Source of the DNA: Bryobacterales bacterium
Lineage (GTDB): Bacteria; Acidobacteriota; Terriglobia; Bryobacterales; UBA6623
NCBI GenBank assembly: GCA_028819215.1
Contig: JAPPMG010000062.1
Location: 15,555 to 67,769 of the forward strand
DNA: 52,215 nucleotides
Direction: 5' to 3'
Part shown: positions 42,708 to 51,989 of the stretch, piece by piece
Layout of the letters: every line of letters begins with the position of its first letter
Position numbering within the stretch: the stretch's first letter is position 1
Program-made: the position numbers and the translations under genes
The notes under the pieces: generated by a model
Told to the model about the DNA's origin: nothing
The model's database searches: none
Seen by the model: the letters and a program-made list of their open reading frames with translations, nothing else

Positions 42708-45530
42708 TCAGTCGCTGCTCTCGCCCGGCGCGGTTTCTTGGAGCAGCCGGAACAGTCCCGCCGTTTGCCGCATTTCGAACTCGTCCAGCAGACCCTCCGG
42801 CATGATCGAGACGTCCGATTCGCGCAGATCGACGATGTCCTCACGCTGAATCGAGACCGGCCTCTCCAAGTCCGGGATCAGGATCGTGACGCTGGCCTCG
42901 TCCTCTTCCAAGATCAGCGCCGAGTAGACGTCGTCTTTGGTCTCGATGCGCCAAGAGCCGTACTGGTCTGAGATTTCCCGCGACGGCCACAGCACCGCCT
43001 CGAGCATGTCTCGCCGCGTGAAGCGGTTGCTAATCGTGGTCAGATCGGGACCGTAGTCCTCGCCAAGCTCGCCCAAGCGGTGGCACTTCGCGCATGCCTT
43101 CTCATATACCTCGACGCCTTGCTCCAGCGTTGCCATCGTCGTCATCGGGTCGTACATCATGTACTCGAAGATTTCTTGCTCGCTGTACAGGTTCGTGCCA
43201 GACTTGCGCGCAAACACATTGGGCTGGACATGGCCGCCACGCCTGCGCAATCCGGCCAGCAGGGCCTCGTCGTCAACTGGGGCGAACTCGGGAATAGCAG
43301 CGTAGGCCGCCTGGCGCTCCTGCTCGTCAAAGAACTCCAGCGATGACTCGAAGAGTCGGTTGATGAAGCCTGGAAAGCTTGCTCCGCCGCGCCAGTCCTT
43401 CGCCTTGCGGAACCACGCTAGAAGCGTTTGCTTTTGCTCCGACGACCAGCCCTGCTTGATCTCGCGCAGGCAGTAGACGTAGTGAATCTGCAACTGCTGG
43501 TTCTCTTCTCCCGCGGGAAGCTGGGCCAAGATAGGGCCAATCGCCTCGGCACGGTCGGCATAGGCCATCGTGCGGGCGTATTCCCTGTTCAAGGCCTCAT
43601 CGTCCGCCGGAAAGCGCTGGGAGACGATGTCGTAGACTTGGTCGCGCAGGCTCTCCCGGCAGCCGCCCTCGACCTCGAGGCAGGCAAGGTGGAACACGCG
43701 CAGCAGTGCCAGCTCGGTTTCGACATCCAATGCACCGGACTTGAGCATCGAGAGGGCCTTCTCGAACACCGCTTCCAGCTCGATCTGGCTCTGCGCCGTG
43801 CGAACCAGCGCCAGCATGCCGCTGGCGGCGGCCCTTGGGTCGGATTCCTCGACTACCGCGTCCTCCCAGGAGTCCCGGGGGGTGGCCTCGATCGCGACGC
43901 GCCCAGACCAACGCACGAACCGGTCCGGATCGCCGACGAGGGAATAGAGGAGCGAGGCATCGGCAAAGCCAGGATCTCCCATGCGCAGCAGTGCCTCGAC
44001 CGCCCGCCGGCGCACCAGGGCGTCCCCGTCCGCCAGACCCTCCGCCGCTAGGGTCTTGGCGCGGTCGCTGCCGTGCTGGCCGACCACGTACATGGCAGCC
44101 GCTCGCAGCGATGCGTGCTCGCTCTCGAATGCACTCCGAATCAACACTGCATCCGGTTTCGGCCCGTAGCGCTGCAACAGGTGCAGCGCTTGCGCGCGGT
44201 CGAGGTCCCCGGCAGTGTTGTCCCGCACCAAGGCTCGCAGGCCCGCAGCCCAAGCATCGCCCATGGCACTCTTCTGCTCTTGGAAATAGGCATGGCTGAA
44301 GGCTGACAAAGGCTGTGGCTGACGAACCACGGACAAGATCCCCGCAGCGGGCCGGTAGCTATCGTTGGCGCGGTGCCCCTTGTACGCCACGCGGAAGAAT
44401 CCGCCCTGCGTCATCCGGCCTCCCATCGTGAAGTAGACCAAGCCGTCCGGGCCCACGGCTACGTCGGTTACGTTCAGCGGCTCGCCGTAGATGAAGTCCG
44501 TCGCCGGCTCAGCCAATTCATACGTGGCGCCGCTGCGCTTGAACTTGGACAGCACGACCCGGCCGCGCGACCAGTCGCCCTGCAGGAAGGCGTCGAAGTA
44601 CTCCGGGGGGTAGGCGTAGCTGTGATAGAACTCCACGCCCACAGGAGAGCCGCGTCCCAAGTCGTCCACCGGCGGCAACGAATCGAGGAAATAGGCCGGG
44701 AACTTGCCCGATCCCGTGCGCCAGCCATAGTCGGCCGATGGAATGCCATGCACGGATCGGACCTCTCGATACCAGGGCAGGTTGATGTCCCACTCCATGT
44801 CGGAGTCGAACGTGAACACCTCGCCGGCGAAGTTGTAAGCGTGGTTGTAGGGGTTGCGGAACCCGCCAAATTGCAACGAGTAGGACTTGCCATCGTCCTC
44901 GATGCGGAACAACGCGCCGCCGGGAGCCATGCGGCCCGCGGCGTGCCCGCGAGCATCCATGTAGCGGTTGAGAAGCTGCGACTCCTTGTAGCCCCGCAGC
45001 GGGGAGTCAGACGCAATGCGATCCGCAGGCACGAAGGTATGGTTGCCCAACAGGACGGAAATCGACCCGTCTGGAGCACGGCGGATGTCGTGGGGGCCGT
45101 GCTCGCCGATCCGGCCTGTGTACCCCACGAGGATTTCCCGCGAGTCCGCGACGCCATCGCCGTCACTGTCCGGCAGCCGGAAGAGGTAGGCCTCGCCATC
45201 CTCGGGGTTCGTGCAGTTGGCGTAAAGCGTGGAGCCATCGAACCAGATGCCTTGGCAGTTCTCGACCTGATCGCTGATGACCTGTTGCGTCTCGAGCGTG
45301 CCGTCGCCATCGTTGTCTAGCAAGCGCACCGGATGGCTGCGTTCCTTGGACACGACAGGCAATCCCTTGGCATCGAACGTGACTTGGATCAGAGAGCCGA
45401 TCTGGGCGTCGTCGGCCAGCGTCTCCACCACGAATCCCGGCGGAACTTGGTACGGCCCCTCCAGAATCGGCTCGGACACCTGGCAACTCCACACGGCTAG
45501 AGCAAATAGAAGACAGGCGAGCTTGCGCAT
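42708..45530 (-). CDS. PVC-type haem-binding protein: propeller + HEAT repeats + C-terminal cytochrome c
   Basis: A 940-residue lipoprotein (lipobox LALAVWSC-type, here FALAVWSC). Residues ~25-390 form a sugar-dehydrogenase/NHL-like propeller (FVVETLADD, GIWFDGSTLYANC, DVAVGPDGLVYFTMGGRMTQGG). The middle (~420-760) is HEAT-like helical repeats (SLRAAAMYVVGQHG, DALVRRRAVEALLRMGD). Then comes a cytochrome c with CAKCH (C813, C816, H817) followed by the family's GEDYGPDLTTISNRFTRRDMLEAVLWPS and IMPEGLLDEF segments. These proteins are taken to be periplasmic electron-transferring oxidoreductases, function unproven. Start: the frame is open upstream to 45611, but the lipoprotein signal fixes the ATG at 45530. 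Confidence 0.92.
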   Translation of the reverse strand: MRKLACLLFALAVWSCQVSEPILEGPYQVPPGFVVETLADDAQIGSLIQVTFDAKGLPVVSKERSHPVRLLDNDGDGTLETQQVISDQVENCQGIWFDGSTLYANCTNPEDGEAYLFRLPDSDGDGVADSREILVGYTGRIGEHGPHDIRRAPDGSISVLLGNHTFVPADRIASDSPLRGYKESQLLNRYMDARGHAAGRMAPGGALFRIEDDGKSYSLQFGGFRNPYNHAYNFAGEVFTFDSDMEWDINLPWYREVRSVHGIPSADYGWRTGSGKFPAYFLDSLPPVDDLGRGSPVGVEFYHSYAYPPEYFDAFLQGDWSRGRVVLSKFKRSGATYELAEPATDFIYGEPLNVTDVAVGPDGLVYFTMGGRMTQGGFFRVAYKGHRANDSYRPAAGILSVVRQPQPLSAFSHAYFQEQKSAMGDAWAAGLRALVRDNTAGDLDRAQALHLLQRYGPKPDAVLIRSAFESEHASLRAAAMYVVGQHGSDRAKTLAAEGLADGDALVRRRAVEALLRMGDPGFADASLLYSLVGDPDRFVRWSGRVAIEATPRDSWEDAVVEESDPRAAASGMLALVRTAQSQIELEAVFEKALSMLKSGALDVETELALLRVFHLACLEVEGGCRESLRDQVYDIVSQRFPADDEALNREYARTMAYADRAEAIGPILAQLPAGEENQQLQIHYVYCLREIKQGWSSEQKQTLLAWFRKAKDWRGGASFPGFINRLFESSLEFFDEQERQAAYAAIPEFAPVDDEALLAGLRRRGGHVQPNVFARKSGTNLYSEQEIFEYMMYDPMTTMATLEQGVEVYEKACAKCHRLGELGEDYGPDLTTISNRFTRRDMLEAVLWPSREISDQYGSWRIETKDDVYSALILEEDEASVTILIPDLERPVSIQREDIVDLRESDVSIMPEGLLDEFEMRQTAGLFRLLQETAPGESSD

Positions 45531-45741
45531 TCTACGAACCAGTTTAGCGACGCTCGGCCATCGGCCTTGGAGCGCCGCGCCGCGTCTCCGGAGAAGAGCG
45601 TTGCGACGCAAGTGGCGTGCGATGACGCGACGGCTGCATGGCGATCTTTAAGAGTCGAAGATTCGCCCGCAACTGGCGCACCGGCCCCAAGAATGGCGCG
45701 CCGGTACAGCGCTTTGGGGCGCTGGGCGTTCGAGAACTGCG

Positions 45742-46668
45742 TCAGGGAGTTGCAGGCGGTGGGTGGCCCAACCGGTGGTCCAGCGACGCGCCCGTCAGGA
45801 TAAGGGCAACCCACAAGGCCTGAGCAGCCATCAGGTGCACGATCTGCAGCCAACCCGGCGCGGACAGGCCGATGTTCAAGAACCCCACTCCCACTTCGGC
45901 GGCCACCAGGTACATCGCCGCATGGGCCCAGCGATTCGTCTCAGATTCACCCTGCAGCAGCCAGATCAAGTACGCCGCCGCGATCACTGCAAAGCCCGGG
46001 TGCAGCACTCGTAGCCGCACGAGAAAGTGATTGCTGGCCGACAGGTCGTCGCGGATCTCAGCCAGCAACCCCTCTCCCACCGTCACCTCGCGCGGGAACA
46101 GCGTGTCTCCAAGCGCCGTGACAGCTCCGCTCATCGCCGTCAGAACCACCAAGGCCAGCGCCGCCGCAAACGCAAGCCTGCGCCGACCCATGAACGATGG
46201 CTGCCAATCCTGTCCGGATCGCCACGCAGCGAGTGACGCGAACGCGGTCAATGCAAGCGTGTTCGTCAGATGCAGGGCAATGACGACGGCCCGGGCGGCC
46301 GAGTCGTCGTCCGCGACGAGTTCTGCCAGCACCAAGCCCGCCCCGATCGCGCCTTCGAAGACGACGAACAAGAGCGTCAACGCGACAGCCCGGGTAACCG
46401 GACCCCACCGGAAGCGCACCCAGGCCCAGGCCAGCAAGGCGAGTCCGAAGACACCGCACAACCCGCTGGTGAGGCGGTGCGTGAATTCGATCAGCGTGGC
46501 GGCACTGGGATCAGTCGGGACGACCTCTCCGTGACACGTGGGCCAGTTACTCCCGCAGCCGTCGCCGGAGTGGCTGATGCGCACCCATGCACCGAACAGG
46601 ATGACGGCGACCAAGTAGCCCAGGAAGAGCCAAGCGGCGAGAGTGAAGCGCGCGTCACGCCGCTGCAC
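45742..46668 (-). CDS. ctaA: CtaA/COX15-type haem A synthase
   Basis: A 308-residue integral membrane protein with eight helices that oxidises haem O to haem A for cytochrome aa3-type oxidases. The first loop carries the paired cysteines (SGDGCGSNWPTCHG) and each half has its haem-ligand histidines (EFTHRLTSG, ALHLTNTLAL, VLHPGFAVI, QIVHLMAAQ). The start is GTG at 46668, only four bases after the pyruvate carboxylase stop, so it is probably co-transcribed with it. No CtaB or oxidase subunit gene is adjacent. Confidence 0.92.
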   Translation of the reverse strand: MQRRDARFTLAAWLFLGYLVAVILFGAWVRISHSGDGCGSNWPTCHGEVVPTDPSAATLIEFTHRLTSGLCGVFGLALLAWAWVRFRWGPVTRAVALTLLFVVFEGAIGAGLVLAELVADDDSAARAVVIALHLTNTLALTAFASLAAWRSGQDWQPSFMGRRRLAFAAALALVVLTAMSGAVTALGDTLFPREVTVGEGLLAEIRDDLSASNHFLVRLRVLHPGFAVIAAAYLIWLLQGESETNRWAHAAMYLVAAEVGVGFLNIGLSAPGWLQIVHLMAAQALWVALILTGASLDHRLGHPPPATP

Positions 46669-46672
46669 CGGC

Positions 46673-49600
46673 TCAAGACCTCAGCACGAGCAGCAGGTCC
46701 TTGGACTGTACCTGACTGCCGGCGGCAACCGCGATCTCCTTGACGGTGCCCGCCTTGGGCGAGTAGATGGTGCTCTGCATCTTCATCGCCTCGAGCGTGA
46801 GCAGCTTGGCGTTGGCTTCGATCTCATCGCCGACCTCTACGAACAGCCCCGTGACCAAACCTGGAGTAGGTGCCCCCACATGGTCGGGATTGCCGCTGGC
46901 CGCCTTGCGCGCCGCCGGGCGGTCGGACTGTAGAGAGTGGTCGCGCACGCGCACCTCGCGCGGCTGGCCGTTGAGTTCGAAGAACACCCTGCGAGTACCG
47001 TCCGGCCGGGGCTCGCCACAGGTGAGGAACCTCACGATGAGCCGCTTGCCCGGCTCGATATCGAACACGCACTCCTCGCCTGCTTTCAAGCCGTAGAAGA
47101 ACACCGGCGTGGGCAGCACGCCCACTTCGGCGAACTTGCGCCGGGTTTCGGCGAACTTGGCGAACACGTCCGGATAGAGCAGCAAGCTCAGAGCATCAGT
47201 CTTCCTAGCCTTGCGGCCGAGCAGCTTTCCGGCCTCGTCGGTGGCCGCATCGATGTCCGCAGCGGGCAGCTTCTCACCGGCCCTGCCCTCGATCGGCTGC
47301 TTGCGACACAGCAGGATCTCGCGAACTTCCGGCGGCCATCCTCCCGGGGGCTCGCCCAACGAGCCGCGCATCATGTCGATCACGGAGTCAGGGAAGCCAA
47401 CGTTGTGCTTTCGCGGTAGTCTGCGGACCTCGTCGCACGTCATCCCCTTGGCCAGCAGGAACAGCGCCAGATCGCCCACGACCTTGCTGGAAGGAGTCAC
47501 CTTGACGATATCTCCGAGCAGCTGGTTGACGTCGGCATACATCTGCTCTACATCGCGCCAGCGCTGCGCGAGCCCCATGGCCGAGGCCTGCTGCTGCAGA
47601 TTCGTGAACTGCCCGCCAGGAATCTCGTGGGTATACAACCGCGCGCTGCCGGATCGCGGCGCGTTGTCGAACGGCAGGTAGTACGTGCGCACCGTCTCCC
47701 AGTACAGCGAGCAGTCGCCCAGAGCCTGCATGTCAAGGCCGGTGTCCCGCGACGTGCCCTTCAGAGTCCCCACCAACGTGTTCAGATTCGGCTGGCTGGT
47801 CGATCCCGACAGAGCCGCGACAGCGGCGTCCACCACGTCAACTCCGGCCTCGGACGCCTTCAACAACGTCGCGGCGTTCAGACCGCTCGAGTCGTGCGTG
47901 TGGAAGTGGACCGGCAGGCCCAGCTCGCCGCGCAGCACCTTGACGAGGTCGTAGGCGGCGTACGGCCGGCAGAGGCCGGCCATGTCCTTGATGCCAAGCA
48001 TGTGCGCGCCCATCTCCTTGAGCTGCCTGGCAAGGTCCAGATAGTAGTTCAGGCTGTACTTCGGCCGCTGGGGATCGAGGATGTCGCCGGTGTAGCAGAT
48101 CGCGGGCTCGCAGATCGCGCCAGTGCCCTGCACGGCGTCCATGGCCACGCGCATGTTCCCGACATCGTTCAGGGAATCAAAGATGCGGAACACATCGATG
48201 CCCTCGCGGGCGGCCTCGATCGTGAACTCGCGCACGACATTGTCGGGGTAGCTGGTATAGCCCACCGCGTTTGACGCACGCAGCAACATCTGGAAGCAAA
48301 TGTTGGGCACGGCCTGGCGCAGTGCCTGCAACCGCTCCCACGGATCCTCGTAGAGGAATCGCAGCGCTGAATCGAAGGTCGCCCCGCCCCACATCTCGAG
48401 GCTGAATAGATTGGGAAGACGCTTGGCCACCGCAGGAGCAGTGGCCATCAGGTCGTGCGTCCGCACACGGGTCGCGAGCAATGACTGGTGCGCATCGCGG
48501 AACGTCGTGTCCGTGATCAGCAGGCGGTCCTGTGCGTGCACCCATTCACAGAATTTCTCCGGCCCGAGTTCCAGCAGCCTCTGGCGCGTGCCGGGCTCGA
48601 TTTCCAGGCCCGGATCGACAGGTACTTCCGGAGGCGGCTCGAACCGCTCGGGACACTCCTTGCCCGCAACGGTGGGATTGCCGTTGACTATCGTGTCTCC
48701 GATATAGCTGAGCAAGCGGTTGGCGCGGTCGCGGGCCGGACGGAAGCGGAACAGTTCCGGGGTTTCCTCCAAGAACCCGGTGGTGACCTCGCCAGCCTGG
48801 AAGCTGGCATGGTTCACGACATTCTGCAGGAACTGGATGTTCGTCTTCACACCACGGATCCGGAACTCCCGCAACGCCCGGTCGGCTCGCGCACAGGCTC
48901 CGGGCAGGGTCGAGTCCCACGCGGTAAGCTTGACCAACAGCGAGTCATAGAACGGGCTCAGGACCGCGCCGGGATAGGCAGTGCCGTCCAAGCGGATGCC
49001 CAAGCCAGCAGCAGTGCGATAGGCCTGCAGCCGCCCGTAGTCGGGTGAGAATCCGTCGGTAGGATCCTCGGTCGTGATCCGGCACTGAATGGCGAAACCG
49101 CGCCGCTGGATCTCATCTTGGCGCGGGACGTTCAGCGGGCTCTCGTGCAGGCGGCATCCCTGCGCGATCAGGATCTGCGAGCGCACGATGTCTATCCCCG
49201 TGATGGTCTCGGTGACGGTGTGCTCCACTTGGACGCGCGGATTGACCTCGATGAAGTACCAATCCCCTGAGTCGGCGTCCACCAGGAACTCCACGGTGCC
49301 CGCGTTGCGGTACTTCACCGCCCCGGCTACGCGGATCGCAGCCGCGCAGATCTCGTCGCGCAGCCCGTCCGGCAGATTGGCGGCGGGCGCGAGTTCGACG
49401 ACTTTCTGATGCCGTCGCTGGACAGAGCAATCGCGCTCCCACAGGTGGACGACCGATCCGTGCGCGTCGGCTAGGATCTGCACTTCGATATGCCGAGCCC
49501 GAGAGATGTACTTCTCGAGGAACACGGAACCGTCGCCGAACGTCCGCTGGGCCTCGGTCCTGGCCTCCTCGAGCCTTTCGGCAAGCTCATCCGGGCCATG

Positions 49601-50113
49601 CACGACACGCATTCCGCGCCCGCCGCCGCCGAAAGACGCCTTCACGATGAGCGGATATCCGATGGCCTCCGCAGCCAATTGCGCTTGTCGCGGGTCGTCT
49701 GGCGCTAGACCGGTGCCGGGAATGATCGGCACGCCCGCTTGGTCCGCGATCTTGCGCGCCTCGGTCTTGTCCCCGAGCCGGTCCAATAGTTCAGGCGGCG
49801 GTCCTACGAACGTGATGCCCGCCTCGGCGCAGGCCCGGGCGAACTCGCTGTTCTCGGACAGGAAGCCGTACCCGGGATGAACCGCGTCAATGCCGCGATC
49901 CTTTGCCAGAGTGACGATTCCCTCGATGTCAAGGTAGGCCGCGACCGGACCCTTGTCACCGCCTACCTCATAGGCTTCGTCCGCCTTGAAGCGGTGCAAG
50001 CTGAGACGATCCTCGTTGGAATAGATCGTCGCGGTGCGCAATCCGAGTTCGGTGGCCGCGCGCATGATGCGGGTCGCGATCTCGCCGCGATTGGCCGCCA
50101 GCAGCTTTTGCAT
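46673..50113 (-). CDS. pyc: Pyruvate carboxylase
   Basis: A 1146-residue, single-chain biotin enzyme that carboxylates pyruvate to oxaloacetate for gluconeogenesis and the citric-acid cycle. Order of domains: biotin carboxylase (~1-450; KASFGGGGRGMRVV, GTVEFLVD, EVNPRVQVEHTVTE), carboxyltransferase (~530-800; LITDTTFRDAHQSLLATRVR, EMWGGATFD, HFHTHDSSG), a PYC-specific allosteric/tetramerisation part, and the biotin carrier with the biotinyl lysine K1111 (LEAMKMQ). Start: ATG at 50113 opens MQKLLAANRGEIA, the normal N-terminus; an in-frame TTG three codons upstream is less likely. ctaA follows after four bases. Confidence 0.97.
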   Translation of the reverse strand: MQKLLAANRGEIATRIMRAATELGLRTATIYSNEDRLSLHRFKADEAYEVGGDKGPVAAYLDIEGIVTLAKDRGIDAVHPGYGFLSENSEFARACAEAGITFVGPPPELLDRLGDKTEARKIADQAGVPIIPGTGLAPDDPRQAQLAAEAIGYPLIVKASFGGGGRGMRVVHGPDELAERLEEARTEAQRTFGDGSVFLEKYISRARHIEVQILADAHGSVVHLWERDCSVQRRHQKVVELAPAANLPDGLRDEICAAAIRVAGAVKYRNAGTVEFLVDADSGDWYFIEVNPRVQVEHTVTETITGIDIVRSQILIAQGCRLHESPLNVPRQDEIQRRGFAIQCRITTEDPTDGFSPDYGRLQAYRTAAGLGIRLDGTAYPGAVLSPFYDSLLVKLTAWDSTLPGACARADRALREFRIRGVKTNIQFLQNVVNHASFQAGEVTTGFLEETPELFRFRPARDRANRLLSYIGDTIVNGNPTVAGKECPERFEPPPEVPVDPGLEIEPGTRQRLLELGPEKFCEWVHAQDRLLITDTTFRDAHQSLLATRVRTHDLMATAPAVAKRLPNLFSLEMWGGATFDSALRFLYEDPWERLQALRQAVPNICFQMLLRASNAVGYTSYPDNVVREFTIEAAREGIDVFRIFDSLNDVGNMRVAMDAVQGTGAICEPAICYTGDILDPQRPKYSLNYYLDLARQLKEMGAHMLGIKDMAGLCRPYAAYDLVKVLRGELGLPVHFHTHDSSGLNAATLLKASEAGVDVVDAAVAALSGSTSQPNLNTLVGTLKGTSRDTGLDMQALGDCSLYWETVRTYYLPFDNAPRSGSARLYTHEIPGGQFTNLQQQASAMGLAQRWRDVEQMYADVNQLLGDIVKVTPSSKVVGDLALFLLAKGMTCDEVRRLPRKHNVGFPDSVIDMMRGSLGEPPGGWPPEVREILLCRKQPIEGRAGEKLPAADIDAATDEAGKLLGRKARKTDALSLLLYPDVFAKFAETRRKFAEVGVLPTPVFFYGLKAGEECVFDIEPGKRLIVRFLTCGEPRPDGTRRVFFELNGQPREVRVRDHSLQSDRPAARKAASGNPDHVGAPTPGLVTGLFVEVGDEIEANAKLLTLEAMKMQSTIYSPKAGTVKEIAVAAGSQVQSKDLLLVLRS

Positions 50114-50225
50114 CGGTCTCAAGTCCTAGGCTAGCAATGATGACGCAGGCGCTCGCCGCCCTCCCATCCGCGCGTCGAAGCCACCGCTACGGATCACCAG
50201 TCGATCGTCGGGAACAGTCGCCGGT

Positions 50226-51989
50226 TCAACTTTCGGCAGCTCGAGTCGGAACCTTCACATGGACGGTCACGATATCGATGTCGTGGTATTGCTGGTGCCG
50301 AACAGAAGACGCAAGGTGTCGAAGCAGCCGGAGCGAAGCCTCGTGCTCTATCGAAGCGTCATCGCCCAAATCTCCGAGCACGACTAGCTGGTCCTGAATA
50401 TTGTCATCGCTAGGAGCTGCAGTGAATTCCAAGACTGCTCCGACATTGTCCCGGTAAGCAACCAAGCGCAGGCGACGCGGACGGGAGGCTGTCGCTGCCT
50501 CATCTTCCGGTGGGACAAGGTTTAGCAAGCACTCCTCGCCGACAGCCTCCAAACGGTCGGCCATGTCGGAATGCCAGCCTTCGCGCTTCGCGAACGAGCG
50601 GAGAAACTCGCTGATCTTGGGCAGGGCCGACAGTTCGAGAGTGGATGCCATCCTAAGCCTGCGAGACTTCGTCAACTCTACGAACAGGGTCATCAGGATG
50701 GCTGCTAGCCCGCCCGTCGTCATCGCGTTGGAGAACAGGCCACCGGCGAACGCGGCAGCCTGTTCTGGGAAGATCATGTCGATTTCGAAACCCAGCCCGA
50801 TCCAGAAGGCAATGCCGACGATCAGTCCCTTGCGGTATTCCAGACCGTCTTGGACGAGCACCTTGATGCCCACGAGGAAGAGCATCGCCATAAGCACGCC
50901 GAGGTAGCCTCCGACAACCGGACCGGGTATCGCCAGCACGGCAGCGAGCGCTTTGGGAAAGAACGCCAGAACGACGAACATCGCCCCGGTGGCGATTCCC
51001 ACCCTGCGCGCCGCAACCCCCGTGAGTTCGGCCAGAGCCGCGCTCACCGAGTAGCCCGTGTTGGGCACCGTGCCTGCCAGGCCGCAGAGCAGGTTGCTGA
51101 TCCCATCGACGTTCACGGCTCCCTGTACCGCGCGAAAGTCCACCGCTCGTTTCTGTCGCCACGACACGCTTTGAACCGCCACGCTACTGCTGATCGAACG
51201 AAGAGTCACGATCAGCGTCACCAGCAGAAACGGTGGAAGGAGCGACCAGAAGGCCGGGCCAAAATCCAGATCGATTCCTGGCCACGCTACGTCGGGAAGT
51301 CCCACCCACGGGGCGTCGTCGATGCGACCGAAGTCGTAGAGCCCAAAGAGAGCGCCTACGACCGAGCCGGCGACCACGCCGATGACGGGTGCCCACAGGC
51401 GGAGCGCACCGCTGGCCTTCAGCGCGATCACGGCGATAACTAGCACGGTGGCGATCGCGCACAGCGGAGCGACGTGTGCCGGACTGCCGTCGGGAACGCG
51501 GTCCAGCATTCCGAGCACCGACGGCATCGCCGTGACCGGAACCAGCATGAGAACCGCTCCCGAGACGGTCGGCGTCAGGATTCGACGAAAGAGCGCGAGC
51601 CGGGCGGAGAGCAGGAACTGGAAGAGCGAGGCAACAACGACCAGAGTCACGAGCAGCGCGGCCCCGCCGCTCTCGATCGCATCGATGGAGGGCCCGATGA
51701 ACGCCGTTGAGCTACTCATGATGATGACGTAGCCCGCGCCAAGTCGCCCAATGCGGCGCGCTTGCAACATCGTGGCGGCCCCGCAGATCGCAACCGCCGC
51801 GAAGACCGCCCACGACAGATAGGCCTCGCTGGCCCCGGCAGCGCGCAACACGACCGTCGGGATCAGGATCGGGATGGAAACGATAAGGGCCGTGAGCTGA
51901 AGACCAAGCCCGAGCGCGAGGGGAAGTGAAATGTTGTCGTCGGCCTGATAGCGAAGTCCGTGCTCGTGCGTGGGATCTTTCCTAGTCAT
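50226..51989 (-). CDS. NCS2-type permease fused to an RsbW-like (HATPase-type) cytosolic domain
   Basis: A 587-residue protein. Residues ~20-445 form a 12-14-helix transporter of the nucleobase-ascorbate (NCS2) family: DDNISLPLALGLGLQL at the start, SSSTAFIGPS, SISSSVAVQSVSWRQKRAVDFRAVQGAVNVDGISN and GTVPNTGYSVSAALAELTGVAARRVG (the QNxG-like and family GxSxN-type loop). Residues ~450-585 form a soluble tail (PKISEFLRSFAKREGWHSD, then EAVGEECLLNLVPPE at ~482-494 and SLRLLRHLASSVRH) with the layout of HATPase_c_2 anti-sigma-type domains; the ExxxN-like N-box is kept, but a DxGxG ATP motif is not obvious. The substrate is probably a purine, pyrimidine or similar ring compound. No neighbour explains the tail. 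Confidence 0.85.
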   Translation of the reverse strand: MTRKDPTHEHGLRYQADDNISLPLALGLGLQLTALIVSIPILIPTVVLRAAGASEAYLSWAVFAAVAICGAATMLQARRIGRLGAGYVIIMSSSTAFIGPSIDAIESGGAALLVTLVVVASLFQFLLSARLALFRRILTPTVSGAVLMLVPVTAMPSVLGMLDRVPDGSPAHVAPLCAIATVLVIAVIALKASGALRLWAPVIGVVAGSVVGALFGLYDFGRIDDAPWVGLPDVAWPGIDLDFGPAFWSLLPPFLLVTLIVTLRSISSSVAVQSVSWRQKRAVDFRAVQGAVNVDGISNLLCGLAGTVPNTGYSVSAALAELTGVAARRVGIATGAMFVVLAFFPKALAAVLAIPGPVVGGYLGVLMAMLFLVGIKVLVQDGLEYRKGLIVGIAFWIGLGFEIDMIFPEQAAAFAGGLFSNAMTTGGLAAILMTLFVELTKSRRLRMASTLELSALPKISEFLRSFAKREGWHSDMADRLEAVGEECLLNLVPPEDEAATASRPRRLRLVAYRDNVGAVLEFTAAPSDDNIQDQLVVLGDLGDDASIEHEASLRLLRHLASSVRHQQYHDIDIVTVHVKVPTRAAES

